NCBI GenBank assembly: GCA_964293155.1
Contig: CAXYYA010000001.1
Location: forward strand, 1 to 64,000
DNA from: JAQVEB01 sp028698105
GTDB taxonomy: Bacteria > Bacteroidota > Bacteroidia > Bacteroidales > Dysgonomonadaceae
Direction of reading: 5' to 3'
DNA length: 64,000 nt
Shown: piece by piece, positions 8,622 through 17,438 of the stretch
How the letters are laid out: each line of letters opens with the position of its first letter
Position numbering within the stretch: the stretch's first letter is position 1
Position numbers and translations under genes: made by a program
The notes under the pieces: model-generated
What the model saw: only the letters and a program-made list of their open reading frames with translations
What the model was told of the DNA's origin: nothing
Databases searched by the model: none

Positions 8622-10232
8622 TTAGTTGGTGTATCCGGGGTTTTGAGTTAGATTAGTATTCAGCGATAATACATCAACGGGAATAGGAAATACTATTCTG
8701 TAGGGCGCAGAAACGGGCCTATCAGATATAGGTTGAATATATTTACCGAAACGAATTAAATCCTGACGTCTGAGTCCTTCCCATGCAAATTCGAGTAATC
8801 GTTCGTCCAATATGTTATCAAGTGTTGCCGTTCTTGCCGTTGCTCCAACTCTTCCTCTTACTTCCTGTAATTCAGTATCTCCATTTTGTCCTGCTCTAAC
8901 TAATGCCTCGGATTTCATAAGTAACACATCTGCATAACGGAACAGTACCCAGTCGTTATGTACTAATTGGCCACCTGCTTGCGCAGTAAGGTCGAATTCA
9001 TATTTTGCCATTCGTGCGCCGGCTGTTTTCTCATAAGTGCTTCCGGAAACATCAAGTGCTATTGCATCGGGTTTATATTCCAATTCGTTTGTTCCATCCA
9101 TAACGGGATTGCCATCTGGGCCGTAAACTTTACCTAAGAAATAAGTTTTATTCATACGTGGGTCAACGCTTCCTTTTCTAAAAATAGCCAGAGCTTCTTT
9201 GGTTGCGGATGCGCCATTCCATCCATCTTGCGAATATGCTTTTGCATGGGCGTAATGTCTTGAACGAACCAAATTCATATTGCGGGCTGAATAAAGTACA
9301 GGGTCCATAGGAATAACGAAAATATTTTCTTTGGAGCTTTCGTTAGTTACACTAAAGTTCTTCGAAAAATCAGATTCTAACGAATAACCTAAATTTGTAA
9401 TGGAATCGCAATAAGCAATAGTTGCTTCCCATGGTGTTTTGTTAGCACCATTGATAGTGAATGTTGCTGTTCCATTAGGAATCCCGTTATTATCAGTCCA
9501 GTCATCATCTCCATAAACTTTTGCGTTTAACGCTAACTTCGCCATTAAGTAAAACGCAACCGGACGAGTCATTCTTCCATAATACTCTCCCTGTTTTGAG
9601 CTATTTGCAGTTGAAAGGTATGGGATTGATTCTTCAAGTTCTTTCTTAACGAAAGCAAAGACTTCAGAACGACTAGATTGTTTTACATCTGCAATTTTCA
9701 TTGCAGCAGTCTCAACGATAGGTACACGTGCGTACAAATCCATTAAATAGTAATAATACATTGCTCTGATAGCTCTTACTTCTGCTTTATAAACAGGCAG
9801 GTATTGGTTTTCGGGATTTTCCTCAATCAAAGAGTTGAGTTTATCAAGTGATTGATTCGTTTTACCGATAACTCTGTAAAGATAATCCCAACTGCCTTTT
9901 ACTACTGAGTTGTCAGTTTTCCAGTTGTGTTTGAAAATATCCTGCCATAAACCGCCGTCGAACCAATCACCGCCTCGAGTAGGGAGTAAAGCTTCGTCAG
10001 CTGTAAATGTGTTTAGATCGTAAACGCCTCTATCGGGACCCGCTAAGCCCTGACTACCGCCGGAACCCCCAATTTCTGTATAGAGATTGGCAACGGTATT
10101 CAAATATATTAGTACCGGGCTTTTGAAAGCCTCGTTCTCAGGCATTTGATCAGACGGATTCTCACTTAACGAACAGCCAAAAAGAATAAATGCAAATGAG
10201 AATATAAAACTGTATAATATTTTATTTTTCAT
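8622..10232 (-). CDS. susD: SusD-family outer-membrane glycan-binding lipoprotein
   Basis: A 536-residue lipoprotein of the SusD/RagB family, which forms the lid over the SusC barrel and captures starch fragments. Signal peptide with lipobox LFGC (Cys 20). The TPR-like N-terminal half includes AEVRAIRAMYYYYLMDLYARVPIV, and the C-terminal SusD block ends with the family pattern of an RYADVLLMKSEALVRAG segment, LLEFAWEGLRRQDLIRFG and a proline-rich ending (RIVFPIPVDVLSLNTNLTQNPGY). It lies 13 bases downstream of susC, and the pair is the hallmark of a polysaccharide-utilisation locus. Assignment to starch rather than another glycan comes from the two GH13 enzymes in the same operon. Confidence 0.92.
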   Translation of the reverse strand: MKNKILYSFIFSFAFILFGCSLSENPSDQMPENEAFKSPVLIYLNTVANLYTEIGGSGGSQGLAGPDRGVYDLNTFTADEALLPTRGGDWFDGGLWQDIFKHNWKTDNSVVKGSWDYLYRVIGKTNQSLDKLNSLIEENPENQYLPVYKAEVRAIRAMYYYYLMDLYARVPIVETAAMKIADVKQSSRSEVFAFVKKELEESIPYLSTANSSKQGEYYGRMTRPVAFYLMAKLALNAKVYGDDDWTDNNGIPNGTATFTINGANKTPWEATIAYCDSITNLGYSLESDFSKNFSVTNESSKENIFVIPMDPVLYSARNMNLVRSRHYAHAKAYSQDGWNGASATKEALAIFRKGSVDPRMNKTYFLGKVYGPDGNPVMDGTNELEYKPDAIALDVSGSTYEKTAGARMAKYEFDLTAQAGGQLVHNDWVLFRYADVLLMKSEALVRAGQNGDTELQEVRGRVGATARTATLDNILDERLLEFAWEGLRRQDLIRFGKYIQPISDRPVSAPYRIVFPIPVDVLSLNTNLTQNPGYTN

Positions 10233-10245
10233 AATTTTATCTCAA

Positions 10246-13206
10246 TTAAAAGTTAATACTTAAACCCAAAGAATAAGTGCGGGAGAGGGGATAGAACCTC
10301 TTATCGTCCAATCCTAATTCTCCGTTTACTGTGGTGCTATTTATCATCGGTGATAAACCGGAGTAATTGGTAAATGTGTGCAGATTATTTACCGACGCTG
10401 TCAAGCGAATGGCATTTACCCAGTTTCTCATTTTCTCTACATTGAAGTTATACCCCAACGTTACATACGCAATGTGCAGATAGTCTCCTTTTTCTAACCA
10501 GTAATCCGTTACCGTACTATCGAAGATTTTCTTCTCGGGTGCATTTGGTAATACATTGTATGTTGGGAATACGTTCATATTCATGTATGACAGTGAAGTT
10601 CCATTATATATCTTGTGCCCAAAAGCTCCGTTCATCTGCGTTTGAATATCAAATTCTTTATAACGGAAACTAATGTTGGTTCCCATGATTACTTTTGGCA
10701 TTGCTTGACCGGCAAAGTATCGGTCGGCTCCATTATTTAGGTTGATCGTGGGGTCTTCGTCAAGATTCAGAATATTGTAAGTGTAACTTCCTAAGCCATC
10801 ATTTATAATGCCGTTAGATTTAGGCAAGTAGAATACACCCAGCGGTTGCCCTACTACCTGATATGTTACGTAAGTATTTCCGCCTTGAAATCCAGCACCG
10901 TTAATTCTTGCTAGTTGCATATACTCGGCTGCGTTGAGTTCTTGCCCCATGTAAGTGCCACTCAATGATAATAGCTTGTTTTTCTGGTATGCCATATTTC
11001 CAGAAATAGTAAGTTCCATATCCTCTGTTCTTAACGGGGTGATACCAAGAGAGATTTCCAAACCGCTATTCTCCATTTCTCCTAAGTTTGCGAGTAATTG
11101 CGGATGTACAAACGGCGGAACAGGCACATCATAGTTGTACAATAAATCTCTTGTTCTTGAATAATAGTAATCAATCGTAGCCGTCAGTTTACGATCGAAA
11201 AATGAAGCATCCAAACCGACGTCAAACATGTCTTTTGTTTCCCATCTAAGATCAGGATTGGCATTTCTGTTATATCCGTAAGTAACTGTAGGAATGCCGT
11301 TCACGCTAGTCAATCCAGAGGGTCCCATCAACAATAACGAATTGTAAGCGCTTATAGCGTCCTGGTTACCTGTACGTCCATAACCCATTCTCCATTTGAT
11401 TTCGTTTACTGCTTCCACGTCTTTCAAGAAATCTTCTTCGCTTATTACCCAAGCGAGAGATGCTGAAGGAAAGAAGCCCCACTTATTGTTTTCTCCCAGT
11501 TTGGATGAACCGTCGAAACGCATATTTACAGTTGCAATATAGCGATTAGCATACATGTAATTTACACGCCCCAAAAATGAATTCAGATTGTAGCCGTTTT
11601 TATAGGAACTAACATCACCGTATTTCACTACAGCACCGGCTGCTAAGTTGTCGAAACCGAAAAAGTTTGTGTCGAAACCGCGTGCGTGTGCACCAAATCC
11701 GGTGTAATTATAACTTTGGCCTTCAACCAATGCTAAAGCATCCAAACGACTATTTTGGAACATTTTCTTATAGTTCAAACTCAAATTGCCCATTAAGACG
11801 TTGCTTTTATTCATCCCTCTGTATGCCATCCCTCTACCTTCTCTAATACCTTGTTTTATGTTTGTTGGGATGTAATTCATGTTTTCCTTTGCATTGTATG
11901 TGTAGGAACCAAATGCACTGAAATTCAGATTATCGTTGATCATCCACGTTAAACGTCCATTTGTCGATAAATATGCATTGTCTTCTTTGTCATTTATAGT
12001 TAAACGTCCGAGTGGGTTATCTACTTCATTAGCATTAGGGTCTTCTGGCCATGTTCCATCTTCATTTTGGGTGTTTGGGAAAGTAGGATTAAATGATGCA
12101 GCCGAATAGAAAGTTTTCTGATAATCGTTCACATACCTGCTTTCTCTTTTTGAACCGAACATGCCTAAGTCAAGTTTTAGCTTATTGTCGAAGAATGTTT
12201 GACTACCGTCTATCTTGGCAGTGTAATTCTTCATATAATTGTTTTTTATGATTCCTTGTTGATCAATAACGCCCAATGATGCTCTAAAATTTGTTTCGGC
12301 AGTACCTCCACCAAAAGAAATACGGTGGTTTTGAGTATAACCTGTCTGTAATAGCTCTCGCATAAAGTTGGTGCTGGCTCCTTTGTCCAAAGCATTTACG
12401 TATCCCATTGATTCAACCGTATTTCTGTATCCATCGGCGTTCAACATATCAATAGATTTGTAAACTTGTTCAACACCAAATGTGCCGTCATAATTAATGG
12501 ATTTTGTACCTGCTTTTCCTTTCTGCGTAGTAACAACAATAACCCCGCTCGCACCTCTAGACCCATACTGTGCCGTTTCGGAAGCATCTTTCAGAATGGT
12601 AAAACTTTCGATGTCAGATGGAGAAAGGGCATTCAATAATGCAAGATCACCAAAAACGCCATCAATTACAACCAAAGGGTCATTCCCTCCTGATAATGAA
12701 GTTGTTCCGCGAATCCTTATCGCGCTACCCGCGGTTGGGTCACCACCCGTTTTCTGAATATTTACTCCGGCAACTTTTCCTTTCAGTGCATCCAACGGAT
12801 TTACTACAACGCCGGCGTTCATATCTTCTCTGCCTACTTTTTCCACAGCACCCGATATGGTTCGTGTACTTCCCGTTGCATATCCAACGACAACTACTTC
12901 ATCCAGTAACGCTCTATCCTCTTGCAGCACAATATCAATTGTTGTTCTACCTTGAATTTGGATAGTTTGAGTTGTGTATCCAACATAAGAAATTACAAGT
13001 GTTCCGTTGCCGGGAGCTTTGATAGAGAAATTTCCATCATAGTCAGTAACAACGCCCGAAGTTGTTCCCTGTAAAAGAATACTGGCACCGATAATGGGTT
13101 CACCCGTTGCATCTTTTACTGTTCCTTTTACATCAATCTGACCGGTTTGGGCAGAAACCGAAACGGCCATTAGCAGTCCTAACAGTATAGTTAGAAAAGC
13201 TTTCAT
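10246..13206 (-). CDS. susC: SusC/RagA-family TonB-linked outer-membrane importer
   Basis: First gene of the starch operon: the TonB-dependent beta-barrel that imports malto-oligosaccharides across the outer membrane. From the ATG at 13204-13206 the protein is about 986 residues with signal peptide MKAFLTILLGLLMAVSVSAQ; two further in-frame starts lie up to 36 bases upstream and I cannot exclude them. A carboxypeptidase-regulatory-like domain (DATGEPIIGASILLQGTTSG) is followed by the TonB-box-like LDEVVVVGYA, the plug domain (VRIRGTTSLSGGNDPLVVIDG-like segment, GSRGASGVIVVTTQKG) and a long barrel ending in aromatic LGLSINF. Regulation probably acts at the palindrome and -7 element upstream. 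Confidence 0.92.
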   Translation of the reverse strand: MKAFLTILLGLLMAVSVSAQTGQIDVKGTVKDATGEPIIGASILLQGTTSGVVTDYDGNFSIKAPGNGTLVISYVGYTTQTIQIQGRTTIDIVLQEDRALLDEVVVVGYATGSTRTISGAVEKVGREDMNAGVVVNPLDALKGKVAGVNIQKTGGDPTAGSAIRIRGTTSLSGGNDPLVVIDGVFGDLALLNALSPSDIESFTILKDASETAQYGSRGASGVIVVTTQKGKAGTKSINYDGTFGVEQVYKSIDMLNADGYRNTVESMGYVNALDKGASTNFMRELLQTGYTQNHRISFGGGTAETNFRASLGVIDQQGIIKNNYMKNYTAKIDGSQTFFDNKLKLDLGMFGSKRESRYVNDYQKTFYSAASFNPTFPNTQNEDGTWPEDPNANEVDNPLGRLTINDKEDNAYLSTNGRLTWMINDNLNFSAFGSYTYNAKENMNYIPTNIKQGIREGRGMAYRGMNKSNVLMGNLSLNYKKMFQNSRLDALALVEGQSYNYTGFGAHARGFDTNFFGFDNLAAGAVVKYGDVSSYKNGYNLNSFLGRVNYMYANRYIATVNMRFDGSSKLGENNKWGFFPSASLAWVISEEDFLKDVEAVNEIKWRMGYGRTGNQDAISAYNSLLLMGPSGLTSVNGIPTVTYGYNRNANPDLRWETKDMFDVGLDASFFDRKLTATIDYYYSRTRDLLYNYDVPVPPFVHPQLLANLGEMENSGLEISLGITPLRTEDMELTISGNMAYQKNKLLSLSGTYMGQELNAAEYMQLARINGAGFQGGNTYVTYQVVGQPLGVFYLPKSNGIINDGLGSYTYNILNLDEDPTINLNNGADRYFAGQAMPKVIMGTNISFRYKEFDIQTQMNGAFGHKIYNGTSLSYMNMNVFPTYNVLPNAPEKKIFDSTVTDYWLEKGDYLHIAYVTLGYNFNVEKMRNWVNAIRLTASVNNLHTFTNYSGLSPMINSTTVNGELGLDDKRFYPLSRTYSLGLSINF

Positions 13207-13356
13207 ACTTTTTTTAAAATTTAAATACATGTTTGCTAACATTATAAGATTAACTGATTAAAATTAATTTACTCTCTAAAAATCAATTGGAATTACATTT
13301 TACGATACAAGGAAAGGTTAAGTTTTTCCAATATCACACAAATTTCACTCTCGGTA

Positions 13357-13364
13357 CAAAATTA
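13357..13364 (-). promoter_or_regulatory. Predicted -7 element for the sus operon
   Basis: On the minus strand the sequence reads TAATTTTG, matching TAnnTTTG, about 150 bases upstream of susC. No good -33 TTTG is seen, which would fit a promoter that needs an activator. Confidence 0.4.
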
Positions 13365-13418
13365 GATTGAATAAAATGTGAATGAAATAAAAAAACAATA
13401 ATTCGTAAGGTTTTAACA

Positions 13419-13432
13419 TGCAAACGTTTGCA
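13419..13432. promoter_or_regulatory. Palindromic operator upstream of the sus operon (LacI-family-like)
   Basis: TGCAAACGTTTGCA is a perfect 14-bp palindrome with the central CG typical of LacI-family operators. It lies about 213 bases upstream of susC and about 55 bases upstream of the predicted -7 element, a distance compatible with activation. No LacI-type or SusR-type regulator gene is in the window. The region 13207-13533 (327 bases) holds no gene; this palindrome and the -7 element are the only structures I see there. Confidence 0.6.
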
Positions 13433-13533
13433 CTATAGGGTTAAGTGTATAAAGTACAATAATGTATGGTGTTTTTACTTCTTAAGGTGTTTGGTTTTGG
13501 CAGATAATATTACGTATTAGAGGTGAAGGAGTT

Positions 13534-14565
13534 TCAAGATTGCTTTTTCCTGCTTTTTTTTATCTTTTTGGGAAGTTTTATTCTTTTTTTTCCTGAAACA
13601 ATGCGTTGGAGCCTCATCAAAAATCGTTTCGGTGGCTTGCTCTGCAAGTACGACTCGATGTGCCGCATGCGTTTCTCTTCGAGAATCTGGTCAATTTCGA
13701 TTAAAATACCCGACTCTTCCACATCGCCGAATTCATCGTTAATTGCCGTGCCGAAGAAGCGCATCGTGGGCGATAACCCCATGTAGGCGTTGATCAGTGG
13801 GGGAATGTTATACCCCAACTGACGGACTTCTTTGTTGAGGATTTTATAATCTTCTTTGAAATTTTTTCCGCGAAAAAGTTCCTGCATCCGTTTTACATCG
13901 GTATTCGTCTCCAGCGGACTAATGGGTGCGATTAGTTTATCGTGGTCAGGGAAATGCTTGTTCAGAAAATACAGGATCATGTTGCGGGCGTCCTTGTTGT
14001 ATGTCCCATACATGGTGACTTTGCCGAAGAAATACTTTATTTCCGGATCAACTACCGTTAAGGCGCCTAACCCGTCCCAAAGGTTGTCCAGCGCGAAAAT
14101 CCCTTTTCTGCCCAACAGGGTTGATTGGTACTCCAGCGAAACGAACGAGCGCCCCAGTTCAATGGTTTTTGGGAGATAATTTTGGATGAAATCTTCCGAG
14201 AAATTAAGCAGATGCGCCGTAGCCAGCATTGGTTTACCGTTTTCGTCGAAATCCACTTTATTGCCTGCAATAAAACGGTAACCACCGAGTATCTCCTCGT
14301 TTTCAGGATCCCACACAATGAGTTGGTGGTATGGGTTTTCCATGATGTCGTATTTGTCAATATCGGCTTCCAGTCCGGTTCCGCCGCCATAGTGGCGGAA
14401 GGCTATTTCGCGCAATCGGCCCACCTCTTTCATCAAAAGGGGCGAGTCGTGGTATGTAAAGATGTATATTTCGTTGTTGGCTTTGTTTGTCGCTCTCATT
14501 TTGTGAACGCGTTCGAGTTCACTTTTTAGTATCTCTTTGCTTATCGGGGCGATAATATTTTCCAT
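13534..14565 (-). CDS. glsB: Glycine-lipid N-acyltransferase, GlsB-like (GNAT / OlsB family)
   Basis: A 343-residue protein of the GNAT acyltransferase group related to OlsB, which makes N-acyl amino-acid lipids. In Bacteroides thetaiotaomicron the GlsB/GlsA pair makes glycine lipids: GlsB N-acylates glycine with a 3-hydroxy fatty acid and GlsA adds the second acyl chain. Residues about 40-200 carry the OlsB-like core (REIAFRHYGGGTGLEAD, HQLIVWDPENEEILGGYR, ELGRSFVSLEYQ). The C-terminus is strongly basic (RIKLPKKIKKSRKKQS), suggesting binding to the inner face of the membrane. It lies 9 bases downstream of the glsA-like gene, so the two are surely cotranscribed. Confidence in the pathway comes from the gene pair and not from one motif. 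Confidence 0.82.
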   Translation of the reverse strand: MENIIAPISKEILKSELERVHKMRATNKANNEIYIFTYHDSPLLMKEVGRLREIAFRHYGGGTGLEADIDKYDIMENPYHQLIVWDPENEEILGGYRFIAGNKVDFDENGKPMLATAHLLNFSEDFIQNYLPKTIELGRSFVSLEYQSTLLGRKGIFALDNLWDGLGALTVVDPEIKYFFGKVTMYGTYNKDARNMILYFLNKHFPDHDKLIAPISPLETNTDVKRMQELFRGKNFKEDYKILNKEVRQLGYNIPPLINAYMGLSPTMRFFGTAINDEFGDVEESGILIEIDQILEEKRMRHIESYLQSKPPKRFLMRLQRIVSGKKRIKLPKKIKKSRKKQS

Positions 14566-14574
14566 CCTTATTTT

Positions 14575-15396
14575 CTATTTCAATGAATATACGGTTTGTT
14601 TCACATAATCGGCCCACTCCGAAGGAGTTCGCGATTTATCGAATGTTTGCCAGGGTATGGGTTTGCCGAATGTGATGGTGAAGGTTTGGTTTTTATTTTT
14701 GAACATTTCGTCGGGCAGGTAAATTAACTCAATGTTGAATTTCATGCCTGTCGCTTTGCGGATATTGGCAAAATTGTAGAAAAAGTTCGAGTTTTTACCT
14801 TCGAAATGCACCGGAACAACATCTCTTTTAAATTCCACCGCTTTAACGATAAAATTTTTCATCCAATCCAGGTCGGTTATTTTTCCGTTTTGTTTTCTTG
14901 AACAAAGTCCGGCCGGAAAAGTAATGATTTGATTGTCTGAAGCGAAGGCTTCGTTAATCAACTGTGCCGATTTTTTTGCCTGTCCGCCGTATTTGTTTAT
15001 CGGAACAAATATAGATTGCAGGGGTTTGATAAACATTAGCACGTCGTTCACCAAATATTTGATTTTCTTGTTGTATTTAGTTCCCAGATAAGCGGAAAGG
15101 CAAATCCCGTCCATTCCGCCGAGCGGATGGTTGGAGGCAAATACGAACTTTCCTTCCGCAGGAATATTTTCTTCTCCTTTTATAGCCAGTTTCAGGTTAA
15201 ATTCGCCCAGCAGCGCGTTCATAAAATCCACGCCGTCTTTGTCTATGTTACGTTCAATGAGATCGTTTATTTCATCCTGATGCACGGTTCGCTTCAAGTA
15301 GTTTGTAGCGAACTTCGGTATTTTTTTATAATGTTTTGGGGTTTTGGATTTCAGGACGTTATCAATATCAATCTTGAAAATCTGATTCGTCTCCAT
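14575..15396 (-). CDS. glsA: Glycine-lipid O-acyltransferase, GlsA-like (PlsC family)
   Basis: A 273-residue acyltransferase of the PlsC/lysophospholipid family. Block I is NHPLGGMDG near residues 89-97, the variant with five residues between His and Asp seen in OlsA/hemolysin-like members; a later block, FVPINKYGG near residue 135, and FPAGLCSRKQNGKI (a FPEG-like block III) follow. Its expected role is to O-acylate the N-acyl-glycine made by the GlsB-like partner immediately downstream, at the cytoplasmic face of the inner membrane. No signal peptide or full membrane span is apparent. It is the first gene of a two-gene leftward operon, divergent from mraZ, with two -7 matches 30-45 bases upstream. 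Confidence 0.82.
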   Translation of the reverse strand: METNQIFKIDIDNVLKSKTPKHYKKIPKFATNYLKRTVHQDEINDLIERNIDKDGVDFMNALLGEFNLKLAIKGEENIPAEGKFVFASNHPLGGMDGICLSAYLGTKYNKKIKYLVNDVLMFIKPLQSIFVPINKYGGQAKKSAQLINEAFASDNQIITFPAGLCSRKQNGKITDLDWMKNFIVKAVEFKRDVVPVHFEGKNSNFFYNFANIRKATGMKFNIELIYLPDEMFKNKNQTFTITFGKPIPWQTFDKSRTPSEWADYVKQTVYSLK

Positions 15397-15424
15397 TTAC
15401 TCTATTTTTGTTCTCAAAGTTGTG

Positions 15425-15440
15425 CAAATTTACAAAACTA
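15425..15440 (-). promoter_or_regulatory. Two abutting -7 elements for the glsAB operon
   Basis: On the minus strand 15425-15432 reads TAAATTTG and 15433-15440 reads TAGTTTTG; both match TAnnTTTG and they abut each other, 29-44 bases upstream of the glsA start. Neither has a clear -33 TTTG. The divergent region 15397-15700 (304 bases) otherwise holds only the G-rich mraZ repeats and A+T-rich sequence. Confidence 0.45.
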
Positions 15441-15620
15441 TCGCATAATTCGGCCTATTTATCAATTTTTTATGGATAATTTTTTCAATTTCCGATGAGT
15501 TTGTACAAAAAATCCACGTTTTACAAGAAAAACAACTTATAAACGCCCATTCTAAATTAAATGATTATTAGGTAGATATGATTTTTTTCGATGTTGTTGA
15601 TAACTTTTTTAAAAGTTTTT

Positions 15621-15645
15621 GTGTGGAAATGTGGGGGAAAGTGGA
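15621..15645 (+). promoter_or_regulatory. Candidate MraZ-binding repeats upstream of mraZ
   Basis: Three GTGG units (starting at 15623, 15631 and 15641) lie 55-80 bases upstream of the mraZ start. The last two, GTGGG and GTGGA, have the 10-base period known from MraZ boxes of other bacteria (TGGGN repeats). This fits autoregulation of the division cluster. A T-rich TTATTTTG follows and may be the -7 element. Confidence 0.5.
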
Positions 15646-15700
15646 TTATTTTGTAATTTTACAGCGTTGAAATCTGTAAATGAGCCACAACGAAGCCAAA

Positions 15701-16144
15701 ATGATTCAATTTTTAGGAAATATCGAAGCTAAAACCGATGCCAAAGGCCGCATTTTTGTGCCGGCAGTTTTTCGGAAAAGCTTGCAGAGCGCAGGAGAGG
15801 AATTTCTTGTGCTCCGCAAAGATATTTTTCAGGATTGTCTGGTGCTGTATCCCGGATCGGTTTGGGAAAAGGAAATTGAGGTGTTGCGCAGCCGGTTAAA
15901 CAAATGGAACAAGGATCAACAAGAGGTTTTTCGTCAGTTCGTGCTCGATGCCGAGAGACTTGAAATGGATGCCAGCGGACGGATTCTTATCTCAAAAAGA
16001 TACCTGCAAATGGTTGGTATTGACTCCGATGTGCGTTTTTTGGGAGTGGACGATACGATAGAGATTTGGGCAAAAGAAAAGCTGGATAAACCGCTTGTTT
16101 CGCCCGAAGACTTTGCCGCTCAAATTCAGCGGCTGATGGAATAG
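15701..16144 (+). CDS. mraZ: Division/cell-wall cluster transcriptional regulator MraZ
   Basis: A 147-residue DNA-binding protein with two SpoVT/AbrB-like halves, each with a D-x-(K/S)-GR signature: TDAKGRIFVPAVFRK near residue 12 and MDASGRILISKRYL near residue 88. It is the first gene of the division and cell-wall cluster and in other bacteria represses its own promoter. I chose the ATG at 15701 (MIQFLGNIEAK), the usual start in the family; a further ATG at 15680 would add seven residues not expected. rsmH follows after 23 bases. G-rich repeats upstream are candidate self-binding sites. Confidence 0.93.
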   Translation: MIQFLGNIEAKTDAKGRIFVPAVFRKSLQSAGEEFLVLRKDIFQDCLVLYPGSVWEKEIEVLRSRLNKWNKDQQEVFRQFVLDAERLEMDASGRILISKRYLQMVGIDSDVRFLGVDDTIEIWAKEKLDKPLVSPEDFAAQIQRLME

Positions 16145-16167
16145 AAGGTTTGCAAGACTATTTTTAC

Positions 16168-17088
16168 ATGGCAGTTTATCATACACCGGCGTTACTGCAA
16201 GAAAGTGTTGATGGGTTGAATATTCATCCGGACGGGGTGTATGTGGACGTTACCTTCGGCGGGGGTGGACATTCGCGCGAAATTCTCGCCCGATTGGGGC
16301 CGAAAGGCCGGTTGTACGCCTTTGATCAGGACATGCAGGCTTACGCAAACCGGATTGAAGATAAACGATTCGTTTTTGTGCGAAGCAACTTCCGGTTTCT
16401 GAAGAATTTTTTGCGTTACTACGGCGAGGAGCAGATAGACGGCGTTCTTGCCGATCTGGGCGTTTCGTCGCACCACTTCGATGATCCCGAACGGGGATTC
16501 TCGTTTCGATTTCCCGGAGACCTGGACATGCGAATGAATCGATCGGCACAGAAAAACGCGGCGCAAATACTCAATGAATATTCGGAAGAACAGTTGGCCC
16601 GCGTTTTTTTCTTGTATGGCGAGCTGAAAAATGCCAATAAAATAGCGTCGTCCATCGTAAAATACCGAAATGAAAGCGACATAGCACGCGTGGACGATTT
16701 CGTAAAGCTGCTTGAGCCATACACTTACAAAGACAGGGAAAAGAAAATTCTGGCGCAAGCCTTTCAGGCACTGCGCATCGAAGTGAACAACGAAATGGAA
16801 GCGCTGGCCGAAATGCTTACCCAATCGCTTGCCGCGCTGAAAAACGGCGGCAGGTTGAGCGTGATCTCGTATCATTCGCTGGAAGACCGGTTGGTAAAGA
16901 ATTTTTTCCGGTCGGGGAATTTGGAAGGCAACGTGGAAAAAGATTTTTTCGGCAACGTGATAACACCTTTCCAGCTAATCAACCGAAAAGTAATTATTCC
17001 TTCGGAAGAGGAACAAAAAAACAATCCGCGGTCAAGAAGCGCTAAGCTTCGCATCGCGGAGAAAACAGTCACAGAGCAAAAAAAATGA
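16168..17088 (+). CDS. rsmH: 16S rRNA (cytosine-1402-N4)-methyltransferase
   Basis: A 306-residue S-adenosylmethionine-dependent methyltransferase (formerly MraW) that modifies C1402 of 16S rRNA. The SAM site is VDVTFGGGGHSREIL near residues 27-41, followed by FDQDMQAY, VLADLGVSSHHFDDPERGFSFR and FQALRIEVNNE; VISYHSLEDRLVKNFF is the C-terminal signature. The start is the ATG at 16168 (MAVYHTPALLQES); the upstream in-frame TTG is not needed. Its stop codon overlaps the ATG of the ftsL-like gene (ATGA at 17085-17088), showing translational coupling. Confidence 0.94.
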   Translation: MAVYHTPALLQESVDGLNIHPDGVYVDVTFGGGGHSREILARLGPKGRLYAFDQDMQAYANRIEDKRFVFVRSNFRFLKNFLRYYGEEQIDGVLADLGVSSHHFDDPERGFSFRFPGDLDMRMNRSAQKNAAQILNEYSEEQLARVFFLYGELKNANKIASSIVKYRNESDIARVDDFVKLLEPYTYKDREKKILAQAFQALRIEVNNEMEALAEMLTQSLAALKNGGRLSVISYHSLEDRLVKNFFRSGNLEGNVEKDFFGNVITPFQLINRKVIIPSEEEQKNNPRSRSAKLRIAEKTVTEQKK

Positions 17089-17420
17089 ATCCGAAATTAG
17101 ACAAAATACGAAAATCGTTTGTGCATGTTTTCGGTGGAAGCGTGCTGACGGAAGATTTTTTCCTGAAAAATATGCGTTTCATCGCAATTTTGCTGCTCGT
17201 TATTTTCGTTTTCATCAGCCATCGCTACACGGTATTGCAGAAAATGTCGGAAGTGGAAAGACTGCAACGCGAACTGAAGGATGCAAAATACGAAGCATTG
17301 ACCATATTGGCCAATCTCACGGAAGCAAGCCGCCAAACCGAGATTGAGAAAATGATAGAAAAAGAAGGGTTGGAACTGAAAGTTTCAAATGAACCTGTTT
17401 ACAGGATAAAAAAAGATTAG
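17085..17420 (+). CDS. FtsL-like small bitopic division protein
   Basis: A 111-residue protein with one membrane span (about residues 30-46, RFIAILLLVIFVFISHRY), a short cytoplasmic N-terminus and a periplasmic heptad-rich helix (residues 48-85) typical of FtsL. In the division complex FtsL pairs with FtsB/FtsQ and controls FtsW/FtsI. Sequence conservation in this family is low, so the call rests on size, topology and position between rsmH and ftsI. Start ATG overlaps the rsmH stop; ftsI begins 18 bases downstream. Confidence 0.85.
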   Translation: MNPKLDKIRKSFVHVFGGSVLTEDFFLKNMRFIAILLLVIFVFISHRYTVLQKMSEVERLQRELKDAKYEALTILANLTEASRQTEIEKMIEKEGLELKVSNEPVYRIKKD

Positions 17421-17438
17421 AAAATACTTGCCGGACAA

